From Trichlorobacter sp. (lineage in GTDB: Bacteria > Desulfobacterota > Desulfuromonadia > Geobacterales > Pseudopelobacteraceae), in NCBI RefSeq assembly GCF_030247655.1, contig NZ_JAOTRZ010000015.1:1-32036 (forward strand): a stretch of DNA of 32,036 bases. The letters run 5' to 3'. A program made the position numbers and the translations under genes. Below are positions 23,731-32,036 of the stretch, one piece after another (within the stretch, counting starts at the first letter, position 1; each line of letters opens with the position of its first letter). A model generated the notes under the pieces. That model searched no databases. It saw only the letters and a program-made list of their open reading frames with translations, and had not been told where the DNA came from.

Positions 23731-24477
23731 ATGAGCCACCTGCAAAAATTGGGACTGCTGACATTGGGCACACTACTTTTGGGTGGGTGTGCAGCCAATG
23801 ATTTAGCGGTCAAACGTCAGACCGAGACGGAAACAAAGGTCGAACATCTTTTTCAGCTCGCAGGTGGAATAGAGGCCCGGCTAAACGAAATCTCCGGAAG
23901 AGTTGCAATATTGGAGGAGAAAGATGCCCAGCGAACAACTCTCTTCAAGGAGCTGAGTGACGGTGTACGGGAGCTGAAAGAGGTAAATCAGGCCTTGCAA
24001 GCAAAGGTGCAGACAGCTGCAGCTGTTACAACTCCCAAGGTGGAGGTGGTAAACACAGATCCTGCGCCAAAAGGCAGGGATGCCGGTCCTCCTCCAGGGT
24101 ATGTCAAGGCCTTTGGTCTCTACAGTGCCAATAATTTTTCTGCTGCTATCCAGGCCTTTGAGCTGTTTTTAAAGGAACAGCCGACGAGTGAATATGTGCC
24201 CAATTCCTACTATTGGATTGGTGAATGCTATTACAGCAATTCTGATCTTCCCCATGCACTTGTTGCATTCCAGAAGGTGGTAAATGACTGGCCCCGCCAC
24301 CCGAAAGCATCTGATGCATTACTTAAAATAGGCTACAGTTACGCGGCGCAGAAACAGCAGGATAAAGCCAGGGCCACATTTGAGCGGCTTATTCGCAACT
24401 ATCCCGCTAGCCCGGCAGCAATAAAGGCTCGGGAGCGACTGATGTCCAGCGACCAACCGGCTTCCGTCCGGCACTGA
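23731..24477 (+). CDS. CpoB/YbgF-like TPR outer-membrane lipoprotein
   Basis: The 248-residue product is a predicted lipoprotein: hydrophobic N-terminus and lipobox LGGC with Cys20. A coiled-coil segment (about 30-90, KVEHLFQLAGGIEARLNEI onward) is followed by a Pro/Gly linker. A C-terminal TPR block follows (YVKAFGLYSANNFSAAIQAF; YYWIGECYYSNSDLPHALVA; LLKIGYSYAAQKQQDKARAT). This layout is that of CpoB/YbgF, which couples cell-wall synthesis to outer-membrane constriction through Tol-Pal. No tol or pal genes are in the window, so the function is inferred from architecture only. CAGGAGA precedes the start, and the LysM gene follows after 12 bases. Confidence 0.75.
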   Translation: MSHLQKLGLLTLGTLLLGGCAANDLAVKRQTETETKVEHLFQLAGGIEARLNEISGRVAILEEKDAQRTTLFKELSDGVRELKEVNQALQAKVQTAAAVTTPKVEVVNTDPAPKGRDAGPPPGYVKAFGLYSANNFSAAIQAFELFLKEQPTSEYVPNSYYWIGECYYSNSDLPHALVAFQKVVNDWPRHPKASDALLKIGYSYAAQKQQDKARATFERLIRNYPASPAAIKARERLMSSDQPASVRH

Positions 24478-24489
24478 AAAGAGGTGACT

Positions 24490-25506
24490 ATGAAATCTCG
24501 TATGCAACTGGTAGTGTTCCTGATGTCGTTGGTACTGCTTGCGCCATCCCTTCTGAGGGCTGCAGAGGAGCCAGCGGTCTATGTGATCCAGAAGGGCGAC
24601 ACACTCTGGGGGCTTTCCGGTAAATTTCTCAATGATCCCAGATATTGGCCGAATCTTTGGGCAAAAAATCCTCAGGTAACCAATCCACACTTTATCTATC
24701 CCGGGCAAACTGTCCGTTTTGTGAATGGGAAGCTGGAGATTGTTGATGCGCCGGTAGAGGCTGGCGCGCAGAAGGCAGCGGCAGGTCAGGCAGTTGTTGC
24801 AGCTGATGCCGAGGTTGCAGAAGAAAAGCTGTTTACTGTTCGGGGTAATGAAGGCTGGCTGATGGAAAAAGAGTTGGCCCCAAGCGGCAGGATTATAGCA
24901 GGGCAGCATGGTCGTCTGGTACTTGGTGAAGATGATACGGTTTTTACTGACATCGGCACACGTCATGGTGGACGTGATGGCAGCAAGTATACCATTCTGC
25001 GTAAATCAAAAGTGGTTAAACACCCGGTGACCGGAGATGAGCTGGGGTATCGGGTGTACCCATTGGGGACCGTGCAGCTTACTCAGGTAACAGAGCTGAA
25101 TTCCCGTGGTATTATCAGTTCCTCATTTAAGGAAGTTGAGCCTGGTGACCTGCTGGTTCCCTACCAGCCTGTTAAACGTAGAAGTGTTGCCCTGAAAATG
25201 ACCGCCAAGCCACTGCACGGGGTGATTGCTGCCAGTGCCGCCGGTAACAGCTCTATTGCTGCCGGCGATGTGGTCTACCTTGACTTGGGCGTAACGCAAG
25301 GGGCTGAACCGGGTAATCTGCTGTATGTAATCCGTAAGGTGGCGATTGAAAAGATGCTGGTTGATCGCTATGTCGGAGAACTTCCAAGCGAAGTGGTTGG
25401 GGCAGTGGTGATCGTGGAGGCAGGGAACAGTACCTCAACCGCGATTGTAGTGAAGAGTATTGACGCCATCTTTAAGGGCAATGAAGTTGTCAGTGCTCCT
25501 CGATAG
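24490..25506 (+). CDS. LysM-domain envelope protein, function unknown
   Basis: The 338-residue secreted protein has a signal peptide (ends near LLRAAEE, residue 24). One LysM peptidoglycan-binding domain follows (YVIQKGDTLWGLSGKFLNDP through NPHFIYPGQTVRFV). A beta-rich C-terminal region of about 220 residues follows, which I cannot assign (features: TVQLTQVTELNSRGIISSSF, VEPGDLLVPYQP, AAGDVVYLDLGVTQGAEPGN). The last pattern recalls surface-assembly domains such as in FlgT, but only loosely. GAGGTG precedes ATG 24490; an in-frame GTG two codons earlier is less likely. It likely works with the TPR lipoprotein upstream in cell-wall or outer-membrane maintenance, by inference from operon structure. 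Confidence 0.75.
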   Translation: MKSRMQLVVFLMSLVLLAPSLLRAAEEPAVYVIQKGDTLWGLSGKFLNDPRYWPNLWAKNPQVTNPHFIYPGQTVRFVNGKLEIVDAPVEAGAQKAAAGQAVVAADAEVAEEKLFTVRGNEGWLMEKELAPSGRIIAGQHGRLVLGEDDTVFTDIGTRHGGRDGSKYTILRKSKVVKHPVTGDELGYRVYPLGTVQLTQVTELNSRGIISSSFKEVEPGDLLVPYQPVKRRSVALKMTAKPLHGVIAASAAGNSSIAAGDVVYLDLGVTQGAEPGNLLYVIRKVAIEKMLVDRYVGELPSEVVGAVVIVEAGNSTSTAIVVKSIDAIFKGNEVVSAPR

Positions 25507-25526
25507 AGCGTAGCCTGTACGCAGCT

Positions 25527-25559
25527 CGAAGGCCGACCCAGTGTCGGCCTTCGTTTTTT
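25527..25559 (+). terminator. Rho-independent terminator after the LysM gene
   Basis: A perfect 11-base GC-rich stem (CGAAGGCCGAC 25527-25537 with GTCGGCCTTCG 25543-25553) and a 5-base loop are followed by six T residues. It cleanly separates the lipoprotein-LysM pair from dprA, which starts 12 bases later. Confidence 0.93.
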
Positions 25560-25570
25560 AAGGGAGCAGC

Positions 25571-26665
25571 ATGGACTACTGGTCCTGGATAGCTTTGAGG
25601 GCAGTGGAAGGGATTGGACCGGTCATGTTCCGGCGGCTGCTGGAACGTTTTGATACGCCGGATCACGTGCTTTCTGCAGATCCTGATGACCTTGCTACAG
25701 TCCGGGGAATCACGCCGCAGATTGTGGAGGCCATTGCAGCCCCGGCCTGTCGTAGTTTTGCTGAAGCAGAGTGTCGCAGGATAGAGGCGAGTGGTGTCCG
25801 CCTGCTTACCTTTCTGGATGCTGAGTTTCCTCGCCGCCTGTTTGAGATCGGTGATCCGCCACCATTGTTGTACGTGCGGGGAATGATCCCGGCCTGGGAG
25901 CCTGCCATTGCGGTGGTCGGTTCCCGTCGGGCAACCCGAGAGGGGTTAAAGGCGGCAGAGCGGCTTTCGTCAGAACTGGCTGCGGTAGGCGTACTGGTGG
26001 TTTCCGGTCTGGCCCGGGGGATAGACACTGCAGCCCATCGTGGTGCACTGGCTGGTGGCGGTCCCACCGTGGCGGTGTTGGGCTGTGGGGTTGATATTGA
26101 CTATCCGCCTGAAAACAGGCAACTGGCGCAACAGATTGCAGGGCATGGGTGCATCATTTCAGAATTCCCCATGGGCACCCAGCCGCTGGCAGAGCATTTC
26201 CCCCGTCGCAACCGGATCATCAGCGGCCTCTCCCGTGGGGTGTTGGTGGTAGAGGCAGTGGAAAAAAGCGGTTCCCTGATCACGGCCCGTTACGCCCTGG
26301 ATCAGGGGCGTGAGGTGATGGCGGTGCCGGGGCTGATCAGCACTGCTGCCTGTCGCGGTAGCAACCGGTTGATCAAGGAAGGCGCCCAGCTGGTGGACTG
26401 CGTTGATGATATTCTTGGTGCAACCAGAATCGGCACGCCGGATCAAACGTTGCCATTGTTTCATCAACAGCTTGTTGCTCCGCGTTGTAACCTGACTCCC
26501 CGCGAAGCTGCGGTGTATGAGCTGGTTGCCCTGGGACCGCGCCATCTGGATGAGATTACCCAGGCTCTGGAATTGACGCCCGGAGAGGTTTCGGCTATGG
26601 TGCTTGGCCTTGAACTAAAAGGGATGCTGTCACAGCTTCCCGGATCATACTATTCACTTCCTTAA
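25571..26665 (+). CDS. dprA: DprA, DNA-processing protein
   Basis: DprA loads RecA on single-stranded DNA during natural transformation and is also found in many bacteria not known to be competent. The 364-residue protein has an N-terminal helix-hairpin-helix region (WIALRAVEGIGPVMFRRLLE). The Rossmann domain has VVGSRRATREG (about 116), SGLARGIDTAAHRGAL (145-160), AVLGCGVDIDYPPEN, FPRRNRIISGLS, EKSGSLITARYALDQ and VMAVPG. A C-terminal winged-helix DML1-like domain ends YYSLP. GGGAG precedes the start. It is followed 14 bases later by topA, the common dprA-topA-trmFO arrangement. Confidence 0.96.
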   Translation: MDYWSWIALRAVEGIGPVMFRRLLERFDTPDHVLSADPDDLATVRGITPQIVEAIAAPACRSFAEAECRRIEASGVRLLTFLDAEFPRRLFEIGDPPPLLYVRGMIPAWEPAIAVVGSRRATREGLKAAERLSSELAAVGVLVVSGLARGIDTAAHRGALAGGGPTVAVLGCGVDIDYPPENRQLAQQIAGHGCIISEFPMGTQPLAEHFPRRNRIISGLSRGVLVVEAVEKSGSLITARYALDQGREVMAVPGLISTAACRGSNRLIKEGAQLVDCVDDILGATRIGTPDQTLPLFHQQLVAPRCNLTPREAAVYELVALGPRHLDEITQALELTPGEVSAMVLGLELKGMLSQLPGSYYSLP

Positions 26666-26679
26666 GGATTAGAGAACCT

Positions 26680-28956
26680 ATGGCGCATCAACTTGTAATT
26701 GTCGAGTCTCCGGCCAAGGCCAAGACCATTGAAAAATTTCTCGGTGCTGATTATCGGGTGTTGGCCTCATTTGGGCATGTCAGGGCACTGCCCAGCAAGC
26801 AGGGCTCGGTTGATACGGCCAATGACTTTGAACCCAAGTACCATGTGCTGCCAGATAGCAAGAAGCATATTGATGCCATCAAGAAAGAGCTGAAGGGGGC
26901 GGATCGACTGCTTCTGGCAACTGACCCCGACCGTGAGGGAGAAGCGATCTCCTGGCATCTGCTGGCTGCCCTGGGACTGGACAAAAAGCCCAAGATTCCG
27001 ATTCAGCGGGTGGTGTTCCATGAGATCACCAAGGATGCCATCATCCATGCAGTGCAGAATCCCCGAGATATAGCCATTGACCTGGTTGATGCCCAGCAGG
27101 CCCGTTCTATTCTGGATTACCTGGTCGGTTTTAACCTCTCTCCCTTTTTGTGGAAAAAAATCCGTTATGGACTCTCGGCAGGCCGGGTGCAGTCAGTTGC
27201 CCTGCGACTGGTCTGTGAGCGGGAAAAAGAGATCCAGGCCTTTGTTGATCAGGAGTACTGGACCATTGGAACTAAACTGGAAAAACAGGGCGGTCAGACC
27301 CTCAAGGCCGGTCTGATTGCGGTGGATGGCAAGAAACTGGGCAAGTTTGATATTCCTGATCAGAAAAGTGCCGATGCATTGAGGAATGCCATTGCACAAG
27401 GCAAGGCTGAGGTCGCATCGGTAACCCGCAAGGAGATGAAGCGTAACCCGGCTCCCCCCTTTACCACCTCTACCCTGCAGCAGGAAGCCTCCCGTAAACT
27501 GGGCTTCTCAGCCAAAAAGACCATGTCCACCGCCCAGAAACTGTATGAAGGGGTGGCGATCGGTGAGGGCGGTACGGTTGGTTTGATCTCCTATATGCGT
27601 ACTGACAGCGTCAATCTTTCGGCCCAGGCCCTGCAAGATGCCCATGACCTGATCAGCGTGGCCTATGGTAAGGAATATGCTCTGGCCAAGCCCCGTTTTT
27701 ACAAGAACAAGTCAAAGAATGCTCAGGAAGCCCACGAGGCGATCCGGCCTACCTATATTGACAAGACCCCGGCAGAACTAAAAAAATACCTGACCCCTGA
27801 CCTGTTCAAGCTGTATGAACTGATCTGGAAGCGGACCGTTGCCTGTCAGATGGCAGAGGCACTGCTGGATCAGACCTCAGTTGATATCGCGGTCAGTGGT
27901 GAGAAAAAGGACAGCTTCACACTGCGGGCAACCGGCTCGGTGATCCGCTTCCCCGGTTTCATGAAGCTGTATATTGAAGGGGTTGATGACGAAGACGAGG
28001 AAAAGGAAGGCACCCTGCCGGCGTTGGAGGAAGGCGAGGCACTGAAGCTGCTTGAGGTGCTGCCGGAGCAGCATTTTACCCAGCCGCCACCACGTTATAC
28101 TGAAGCCACCCTGGTCAAAACCCTGGAAGAATACGGTATCGGTCGCCCCTCCACCTATGCCAGTACCCTTAATACCCTGGTGGAACGCAAATATGCCCGT
28201 CTGGACAAGAAGCGCTTCTTCCCTGAAGATGTCGGCATGGTGGTCAATGACCTGTTGACCGCCCACTTTCCCAAATATGTGGATTATAATTTCACCGCTG
28301 GCCTGGAAGAGGAGCTGGATCAGGTCTCCCGTGGTGAAAAGCAGTGGAAACCGCTTTTACGAGAGTTTTGGACCCCGTTCATTACCCTGCTGCAGCAAAA
28401 AGAGGGTGAGGTAAAGAAAGACGATCTCACCACCGAGACCCTGGACGAGGCCTGCCCGGAATGCGGCAAGCCGCTGGCCATCAAGTTGGGTAAGCGTGGT
28501 AAGTTCATCGCCTGTACCGGGTTTAAAGAGGGCTGTAAGTACACCCGTAACCTGGAAAACAGTGGTGCAGAAGAGGCTGCTGAGCCTGAAGTTTCAGAAG
28601 AAAAATGTGATAAATGCGGCCAGCCTATGCTGATCAAGTCAGGTCGTTACGGCAAGTATCTGGCCTGTTCCGGCTATCCGGCCTGCAAGAACATCCAGCC
28701 GCTCAACAAGCCCAAGGGAACCGGTGTTGCCTGCCCTGAATGCAAAGAGGGGGAGCTGACCGAGAAGAAATCCCGCTACGGCAAGATGTTCTACTCTTGT
28801 AACCGCTATCCTGACTGTAAGTTTGCCCTCTGGGATCCGCCAATTACCCAGCCCTGTCCCAAGTGCGGATTCCCGGTGCTGGTCAAAAAGGTCTACAAGA
28901 AGAAGGGTGAATTCCTGAAATGTCCTAAAGAGGGCTGTGACTGGACATCTGCATGA
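26680..28956 (+). CDS. topA: TopA, DNA topoisomerase I
   Basis: This type IA topoisomerase relaxes negative supercoils. The 758-residue product starts with a TOPRIM domain ([18 protein letters not shown]; acidic motif [15 protein letters not shown] near 80-94). The active-site tyrosine is about residue 305 in [21 protein letters not shown] and [10 protein letters not shown] follow in the toroidal domain. The C-terminus has four zinc-ribbon repeats beginning at [49 protein letters not shown] and [12 protein letters not shown], each with four cysteines. Its 3' end overlaps trmFO by 4 bases. Confidence 0.97.
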   Translation: MAHQLVIVESPAKAKTIEKFLGADYRVLASFGHVRALPSKQGSVDTANDFEPKYHVLPDSKKHIDAIKKELKGADRLLLATDPDREGEAISWHLLAALGLDKKPKIPIQRVVFHEITKDAIIHAVQNPRDIAIDLVDAQQARSILDYLVGFNLSPFLWKKIRYGLSAGRVQSVALRLVCEREKEIQAFVDQEYWTIGTKLEKQGGQTLKAGLIAVDGKKLGKFDIPDQKSADALRNAIAQGKAEVASVTRKEMKRNPAPPFTTSTLQQEASRKLGFSAKKTMSTAQKLYEGVAIGEGGTVGLISYMRTDSVNLSAQALQDAHDLISVAYGKEYALAKPRFYKNKSKNAQEAHEAIRPTYIDKTPAELKKYLTPDLFKLYELIWKRTVACQMAEALLDQTSVDIAVSGEKKDSFTLRATGSVIRFPGFMKLYIEGVDDEDEEKEGTLPALEEGEALKLLEVLPEQHFTQPPPRYTEATLVKTLEEYGIGRPSTYASTLNTLVERKYARLDKKRFFPEDVGMVVNDLLTAHFPKYVDYNFTAGLEEELDQVSRGEKQWKPLLREFWTPFITLLQQKEGEVKKDDLTTETLDEACPECGKPLAIKLGKRGKFIACTGFKEGCKYTRNLENSGAEEAAEPEVSEEKCDKCGQPMLIKSGRYGKYLACSGYPACKNIQPLNKPKGTGVACPECKEGELTEKKSRYGKMFYSCNRYPDCKFALWDPPITQPCPKCGFPVLVKKVYKKKGEFLKCPKEGCDWTSA

Positions 28957-30281
28957 TACCGGTCACCATCATCGGCGCCGGTCTGGCCGGGTGCGAAGCT
29001 GCCTGGCAGGCGGCAGAGCGCGGGGTTCAGGTTCGGCTGTATGAGATGAAGCCCCGCCGTTTTTCACCGGCCCATCAGTTAGATGGCCTGGCTGAGCTGG
29101 TCTGCTCCAACTCCCTGCGTGGGGCTGATCTGGGTAATGCCGTCGGCTTGTTAAAGGAGGAACTGCGGCGTTGTGGCTCCCTGATTATGCAGGCTGCCGA
29201 TGCCACCAGGGTTCCGGCAGGTGGGGCGCTGGCGGTTGATCGTGATCTGTTCTCTGCTTGGATAACTGAACGGATTTCCTCCCATCCCAACATCATTCTG
29301 ACCCGTGAAGAACTGACCTGCCTGCCGTCTGAAGGCTTGGTGGTGGTGGCCTCCGGCCCCTTGACCAGCGATGCCCTGGCTGAAGAATTGTCCCGTCTGG
29401 TGGGGGAGCGGCTCTACTTCTATGATGCCATCGCCCCGATTGTCACTGCAGAATCCCTTGATCAGTCTAAAATTTACGCCGCTTCACGCTATGGCAAGGG
29501 TGATCCTGATGATTACCTCAACTGCCCCATGGCTCAGGAACAGTACACGGCGTTTATTGCGGCTGTGAAAGCTGCTGAAAAGGTAGCCCCCCGCGAGTTT
29601 GAGAAAGTGGTCCACTTTGATGGCTGTATGCCGATTGAAGAGATGGCAGAGCGTGGTGATGAGACCCTGCGTTTTGGACCGATGAAGCCGGTGGGGTTGC
29701 CCGACCCCCAGACCGGGCGTGATCCTTGGGCCGTGGTGCAGTTGCGTGCAGAAAATGCTGAAAAGACCCTCTATAACCTGGTAGGTTTTCAGACCAAGAT
29801 GACCTGGCCGGAGCAGCGTCGGGTACTGCGGATGATTCCGGGACTGGAACAGGCCGAGTTTGTCCGGCTGGGAGTCATGCACCGCAATACCTTTATCAAT
29901 GCTCCAGCCCTGCTGCAGGCAACTCAACAACTGAAGAGCGATCCTCGTATCATCTTTGCCGGGCAGATCACCGGGGTTGAGGGTTATGTGGAATCCGCCG
30001 GGTCAGGTTTTCTTGCGGGGCTGACGGCCGCAGCCTTGGCTGGTGGTCAGGAACCACCATTGCCGCCGCAGGAAACAGCCTTGGGGGCGTTGATCCACCA
30101 CATTACCAATGCCGATGTCCGCCATTTTCAGCCGATGAATGTTAATTATGGCCTGTTTCCCTCCCTGGATAGTCGGGTCAAGAAAAAGGACCGTAAGCTG
30201 CTGCTGGCAGAACGGGCACTGGCTGCGTTGGAAGACTGGAAAGGCATGATTGAAACACGGAGCAACCGAGCAACTGAGTAG
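28953..30281 (+). CDS. trmFO: TrmFO, folate/FAD-dependent tRNA m5U54 methyltransferase
   Basis: TrmFO methylates U54 of tRNA using methylenetetrahydrofolate and FAD, an alternative to the SAM-dependent TrmA. The 442-residue product has the FAD motif [19 protein letters not shown] (from about residue 6) and LVCSNSLRG (Cys51). A second conserved cysteine is in [15 protein letters not shown] (about Cys225), with [21 protein letters not shown] and the C-terminal [13 protein letters not shown]. The last nine residues (ETRSNRATE) are encoded within one arm of a long inverted repeat, so the C-terminal tail may derive from that element. ATG overlaps the topA stop. Confidence 0.96.
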   Translation: MIPVTIIGAGLAGCEAAWQAAERGVQVRLYEMKPRRFSPAHQLDGLAELVCSNSLRGADLGNAVGLLKEELRRCGSLIMQAADATRVPAGGALAVDRDLFSAWITERISSHPNIILTREELTCLPSEGLVVVASGPLTSDALAEELSRLVGERLYFYDAIAPIVTAESLDQSKIYAASRYGKGDPDDYLNCPMAQEQYTAFIAAVKAAEKVAPREFEKVVHFDGCMPIEEMAERGDETLRFGPMKPVGLPDPQTGRDPWAVVQLRAENAEKTLYNLVGFQTKMTWPEQRRVLRMIPGLEQAEFVRLGVMHRNTFINAPALLQATQQLKSDPRIIFAGQITGVEGYVESAGSGFLAGLTAAALAGGQEPPLPPQETALGALIHHITNADVRHFQPMNVNYGLFPSLDSRVKKKDRKLLLAERALAALEDWKGMIETRSNRATE

Positions 30282-30390
30282 GCCTGAAATATAAATCCTG
30301 AAAAATATAAATCCTTGAAAAGCTGGGGTTGTTTTGTCTACTATTGTTGTTGGGTTTTGTTTTTCTCTGTTGCTCCGTTGCTCTGTGTTT
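30253..30390. repeat. Long imperfect inverted repeat at the trmFO end, enclosing a direct repeat
   Basis: The 26-base arm 30253-30278 pairs with 30365-30390: reverse complements differing at 3 positions, one of them a G-U wobble in RNA. The loop is 86 bases. Each arm holds two units of GAGCAAC/GTTGCTC spaced 8 bases apart. The left arm is inside the trmFO coding end; the right arm touches the ribosome site of the next gene. The loop is AT-rich with repeated CCTGAAA and TATAAAT words (30283-30320). The absence of a T run right after the stem makes a simple terminator unlikely. Confidence 0.7.
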
Positions 30391-30406
30391 AAAAAGGATT
30401 TTGTCT

Positions 30407-31702
30407 ATGTCTGATCAAATAGTTGCTGATACCCTGCAGCGTATAGAAGAAGAATTAAAAAAGTGCGTCAAATGCGGTACCTGTCGCTCCAACTGTCCTG
30501 CCTTTACCGCCTTTCAGCGTGAGCCAGCCACGGCCCGTGGCAAGTTAACCCTGGTTCAACACCTGTTGAAAGATGACATTGATCTGGATGATCAGACCTA
30601 CCTGGCCATGTCCAAATGTCTGTTGTGTGGCAGTTGCGTGGACCGCTGTCCCAATGATGTGCCCACTGACGAGATTGTGATTGCCGCCCGTGAGGCGCTG
30701 GCAAAGAAGCGTGGTCTGACCACCTTCCATGCTGCCGTGGGGCAGGTGATCAAGAGCCGGACCCGGATGAAGCTGGGTGCCAAGGCCGCCTCGCTGCTGG
30801 GGCCGCTATTCTTCAAGAAAGTGCCGGAGAACTCAGGCCTGCGTCTGCGCTTCCCACTGCCATTCGTGGGTAACAAGCGTTATATCCCGGCCATTGCCAA
30901 GACCACATTTATGGAACGCTATCCTGAGGTGATCGAAGGTCAGCCGGATAAACCACGGATTATCTTCTTTGTGGGCTGCATGACCAACTTCGCTTATCCC
31001 CGGGTCGGTGTGGCCACGGTCAAGTTATTCCAGCATCTGGGCTGTACCATTATCATTCCTAAAGATCAGCAGTGCTGCGGCCTGCCCGGCATGTCCGGCG
31101 GAGACATCGAGACCGTTCGGGATCTGGCAGAGCGCAACCTGGCGGCCCTGGAACGCTATGAGGCTGATTATGTGATGAGTGCCTGTGCCACCTGCGGTGG
31201 CGCCTTGCACCGGCTTTATCCGCTGGTGGTGGGTAAGCGTAACCCTGAACTGCGTGAGCGACTTGACCGGCTGGCCGCGAAGACGGTGGATGCTGCCCAG
31301 CTCTTGGCCCAGCTTGGCCTGAAACCTGTTGAAACCGGTAGCGGTGCAACCGGCAAAATTACCTACCATGACCCCTGTCATCTGCGTACCCGCAAGCTGA
31401 CTGCCCAACCCCGTGATCTGATCAAGGCCACTCCCGGACTTGAACTGGTGGAGATGGAAGGGGCAGACCGCTGCTGTGGTCTGGGGGGAACCTTCAATGT
31501 CTATCACTACGGTTCATCCATGGAAATCAATGATCTCAAGAGCGAGGCGATCATCGCCACCGGCGCAGATGCCGTAGCCACTGGCTGTCCCGGCTGTATG
31601 ATGCAGCTGGATGACGGCCTGAAACAACACGGTTCTACTATTGAGGTGGTGCATACGGTGGAGCTGCTGGCACGTCAGCTTTTGGGAGAGCCAAAAGCCT
31701 GA
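30407..31702 (+). CDS. GlcF/LutA-like iron-sulfur CCG-domain protein
   Basis: This is a (Fe-S)-binding oxidoreductase subunit of the type found in glycolate or lactate oxidases and heterodisulfide reductases. The 431-residue product begins with two 4Fe-4S ferredoxin motifs (CVKCGTCRSNCP, Cys20/23/26/30; CLLCGSCVDRCP, Cys71/74/77/81). Two CCG domains follow (FVGCMTN with DQQCCGLPG; YHDPCHLRT with ADRCCGLGG, and GCPGCMMQL). ATG 30407 is chosen because AAAAAGGA lies 8 bases upstream. The frame runs back to 30329, but the added hydrophobic residues come from the repeat region. The usual FAD-binding GlcD-type partner is not next to it, so substrate and partner are unknown. A GlcF role is plausible but unproven. 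Confidence 0.82.
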   Translation: MSDQIVADTLQRIEEELKKCVKCGTCRSNCPAFTAFQREPATARGKLTLVQHLLKDDIDLDDQTYLAMSKCLLCGSCVDRCPNDVPTDEIVIAAREALAKKRGLTTFHAAVGQVIKSRTRMKLGAKAASLLGPLFFKKVPENSGLRLRFPLPFVGNKRYIPAIAKTTFMERYPEVIEGQPDKPRIIFFVGCMTNFAYPRVGVATVKLFQHLGCTIIIPKDQQCCGLPGMSGGDIETVRDLAERNLAALERYEADYVMSACATCGGALHRLYPLVVGKRNPELRERLDRLAAKTVDAAQLLAQLGLKPVETGSGATGKITYHDPCHLRTRKLTAQPRDLIKATPGLELVEMEGADRCCGLGGTFNVYHYGSSMEINDLKSEAIIATGADAVATGCPGCMMQLDDGLKQHGSTIEVVHTVELLARQLLGEPKA

Positions 31703-31767
31703 TTTAGCGTTGTTAAAATACTTATAGTAAAACTGTTGTCAACTTTGTTGCGAGTAAAACTATTTTA

Positions 31768-31796
31768 TTGACAATATAACTGGTTTTGTATACAAA
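31768..31796 (+). promoter_or_regulatory. Candidate promoter with palindromic operator for the XRE regulator
   Basis: TTGACA (31768-31773) is followed by TATACA after 15 bases or TACAAA after 17 bases. The -10 area lies inside the perfect 12-base palindrome TTTGTATACAAA (31785-31796), a natural position for a repressor site. Upstream, AGTAAAACT occurs twice (31726-31734 and 31753-31761). The downstream gene encodes a helix-turn-helix regulator, which makes autoregulation a reasonable inference. Confidence 0.5.
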
Positions 31797-31836
31797 CGCC
31801 GCACCAAAACAGGTTTATATTCCGGTGGATTAGGTG

Positions 31837-32036
31837 ATGAGCAACGAATTCAATATTGGTGCAAAAATTAAAAAACTCCGATTAGCGAAGAAGCTGACAC
31901 TCCAGGCTGTGGCCCGGGAGACCGGTTTTTCGCCTGCCCTCATTTCTCAAATCGAAAACAATAACGTTTCTCCCCCCATCGCAACCCTTTCCAAGATCGC
32001 ACGCTTTTTTGATGTCAAGATCGGCCATTTCTTTGC
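31837..32036 (+). CDS. XRE-family transcriptional regulator (5' end only)
   Basis: Translation from ATG 31837 gives 66 residues to the window edge. They form a Cro/C1-type helix-turn-helix: IGAKIKKLRLAKKLTLQAVA, then ETGFSPALISQIENNNVSPP with the recognition helix, and IATLSKIARFFDVKIGHFF. This pattern (SPALISQIE, VSPPIATLSKIA) is typical of XRE regulators that carry a C-terminal cupin sensor domain, but that part lies outside the window. A GTG one codon upstream is an alternative start. It is probably autoregulated, given the palindrome overlapping its promoter. The target genes are unknown. Confidence 0.85.
   Translation, partial: MSNEFNIGAKIKKLRLAKKLTLQAVARETGFSPALISQIENNNVSPPIATLSKIARFFDVKIGHFF

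Noticed and set aside
30329-30406. Hydrophobic, Cys/Leu-rich N-terminal extension of the iron-sulfur protein, looking like a membrane helix
   Set aside because: It is translated from the loop and right arm of the inverted repeat. The family starts near MSDQIVADTLQRI, and a good ribosome site precedes ATG 30407.

Overview
The window is bacterial chromosome from a Gram-negative, flagellated organism. The best guess is a Geobacter/Trichlorobacter-like member of the Desulfuromonadia. This is inferred from the order of the flagellar genes (a fli export block, then flhA-flhF-flhG-fliA, then a flg block), the L/P-ring genes flgH and flgI, the folate-dependent TrmFO, and an orphan two-cluster iron-sulfur CCG protein. 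No rRNA or tRNA is present to fix the species.

Positions 1 to about 18,000 are one long, tightly packed flagellar region on the + strand, in two blocks. Block 1 is fliL (3' end only), fliM, fliN, fliO, fliP, fliQ, fliR and flhB: basal-body and C-ring switch parts plus the core of the type III export gate. It ends in a clear Rho-independent terminator at about 5093-5129. Block 2 begins after a roughly 170-base untranslated leader: flhA, flhF, flhG, fliA, flgF, flgG, flgA, flgH, flgI, flgJ, flgN, flgK and flgL. It covers the remaining export gate protein, flagellar placement and number control, sigma-28, the rod, the L and P rings, and the hook-filament junction with its chaperone. Another hairpin terminator closes it at about 18008-18040.

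Positions 18,041 to 23,568 hold a - strand operon. In transcription order it is a TrhP-like U32 tRNA-hydroxylation protein, an ArnT-like lipid A glycosyltransferase, an ArnB-like aminotransferase and the replicative helicase DnaB. The genes overlap by 4 bases or sit 2-19 bases apart. It diverges from a + strand pair encoding a CpoB/YbgF-like TPR lipoprotein and a LysM envelope protein, which ends in a strong terminator. Next come dprA-topA-trmFO (a widespread bacterial gene order), a GlcF/LutA-like iron-sulfur protein, and the 5' end of an XRE-type regulator that runs off the window.

Most of the window is ordinary core genome. Five points stand out. (1) The fliR-flhB junction: flhB has no ATG, GTG or TTG at its conserved N-terminus, and must start at CTG or be read through from fliR, with which it is exactly in frame. 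(2) FlgL carries an extra segment of about 60 residues resembling a motif of phage-tail and adhesin proteins. (3) A long imperfect inverted repeat, partly inside trmFO, encloses an AT-rich direct repeat. (4) No anti-sigma gene flgM lies between flgJ and flgN. (5) A palindrome overlaps the promoter of the last, truncated regulator. I found no CRISPR array, insertion sequence, prophage or defence system.
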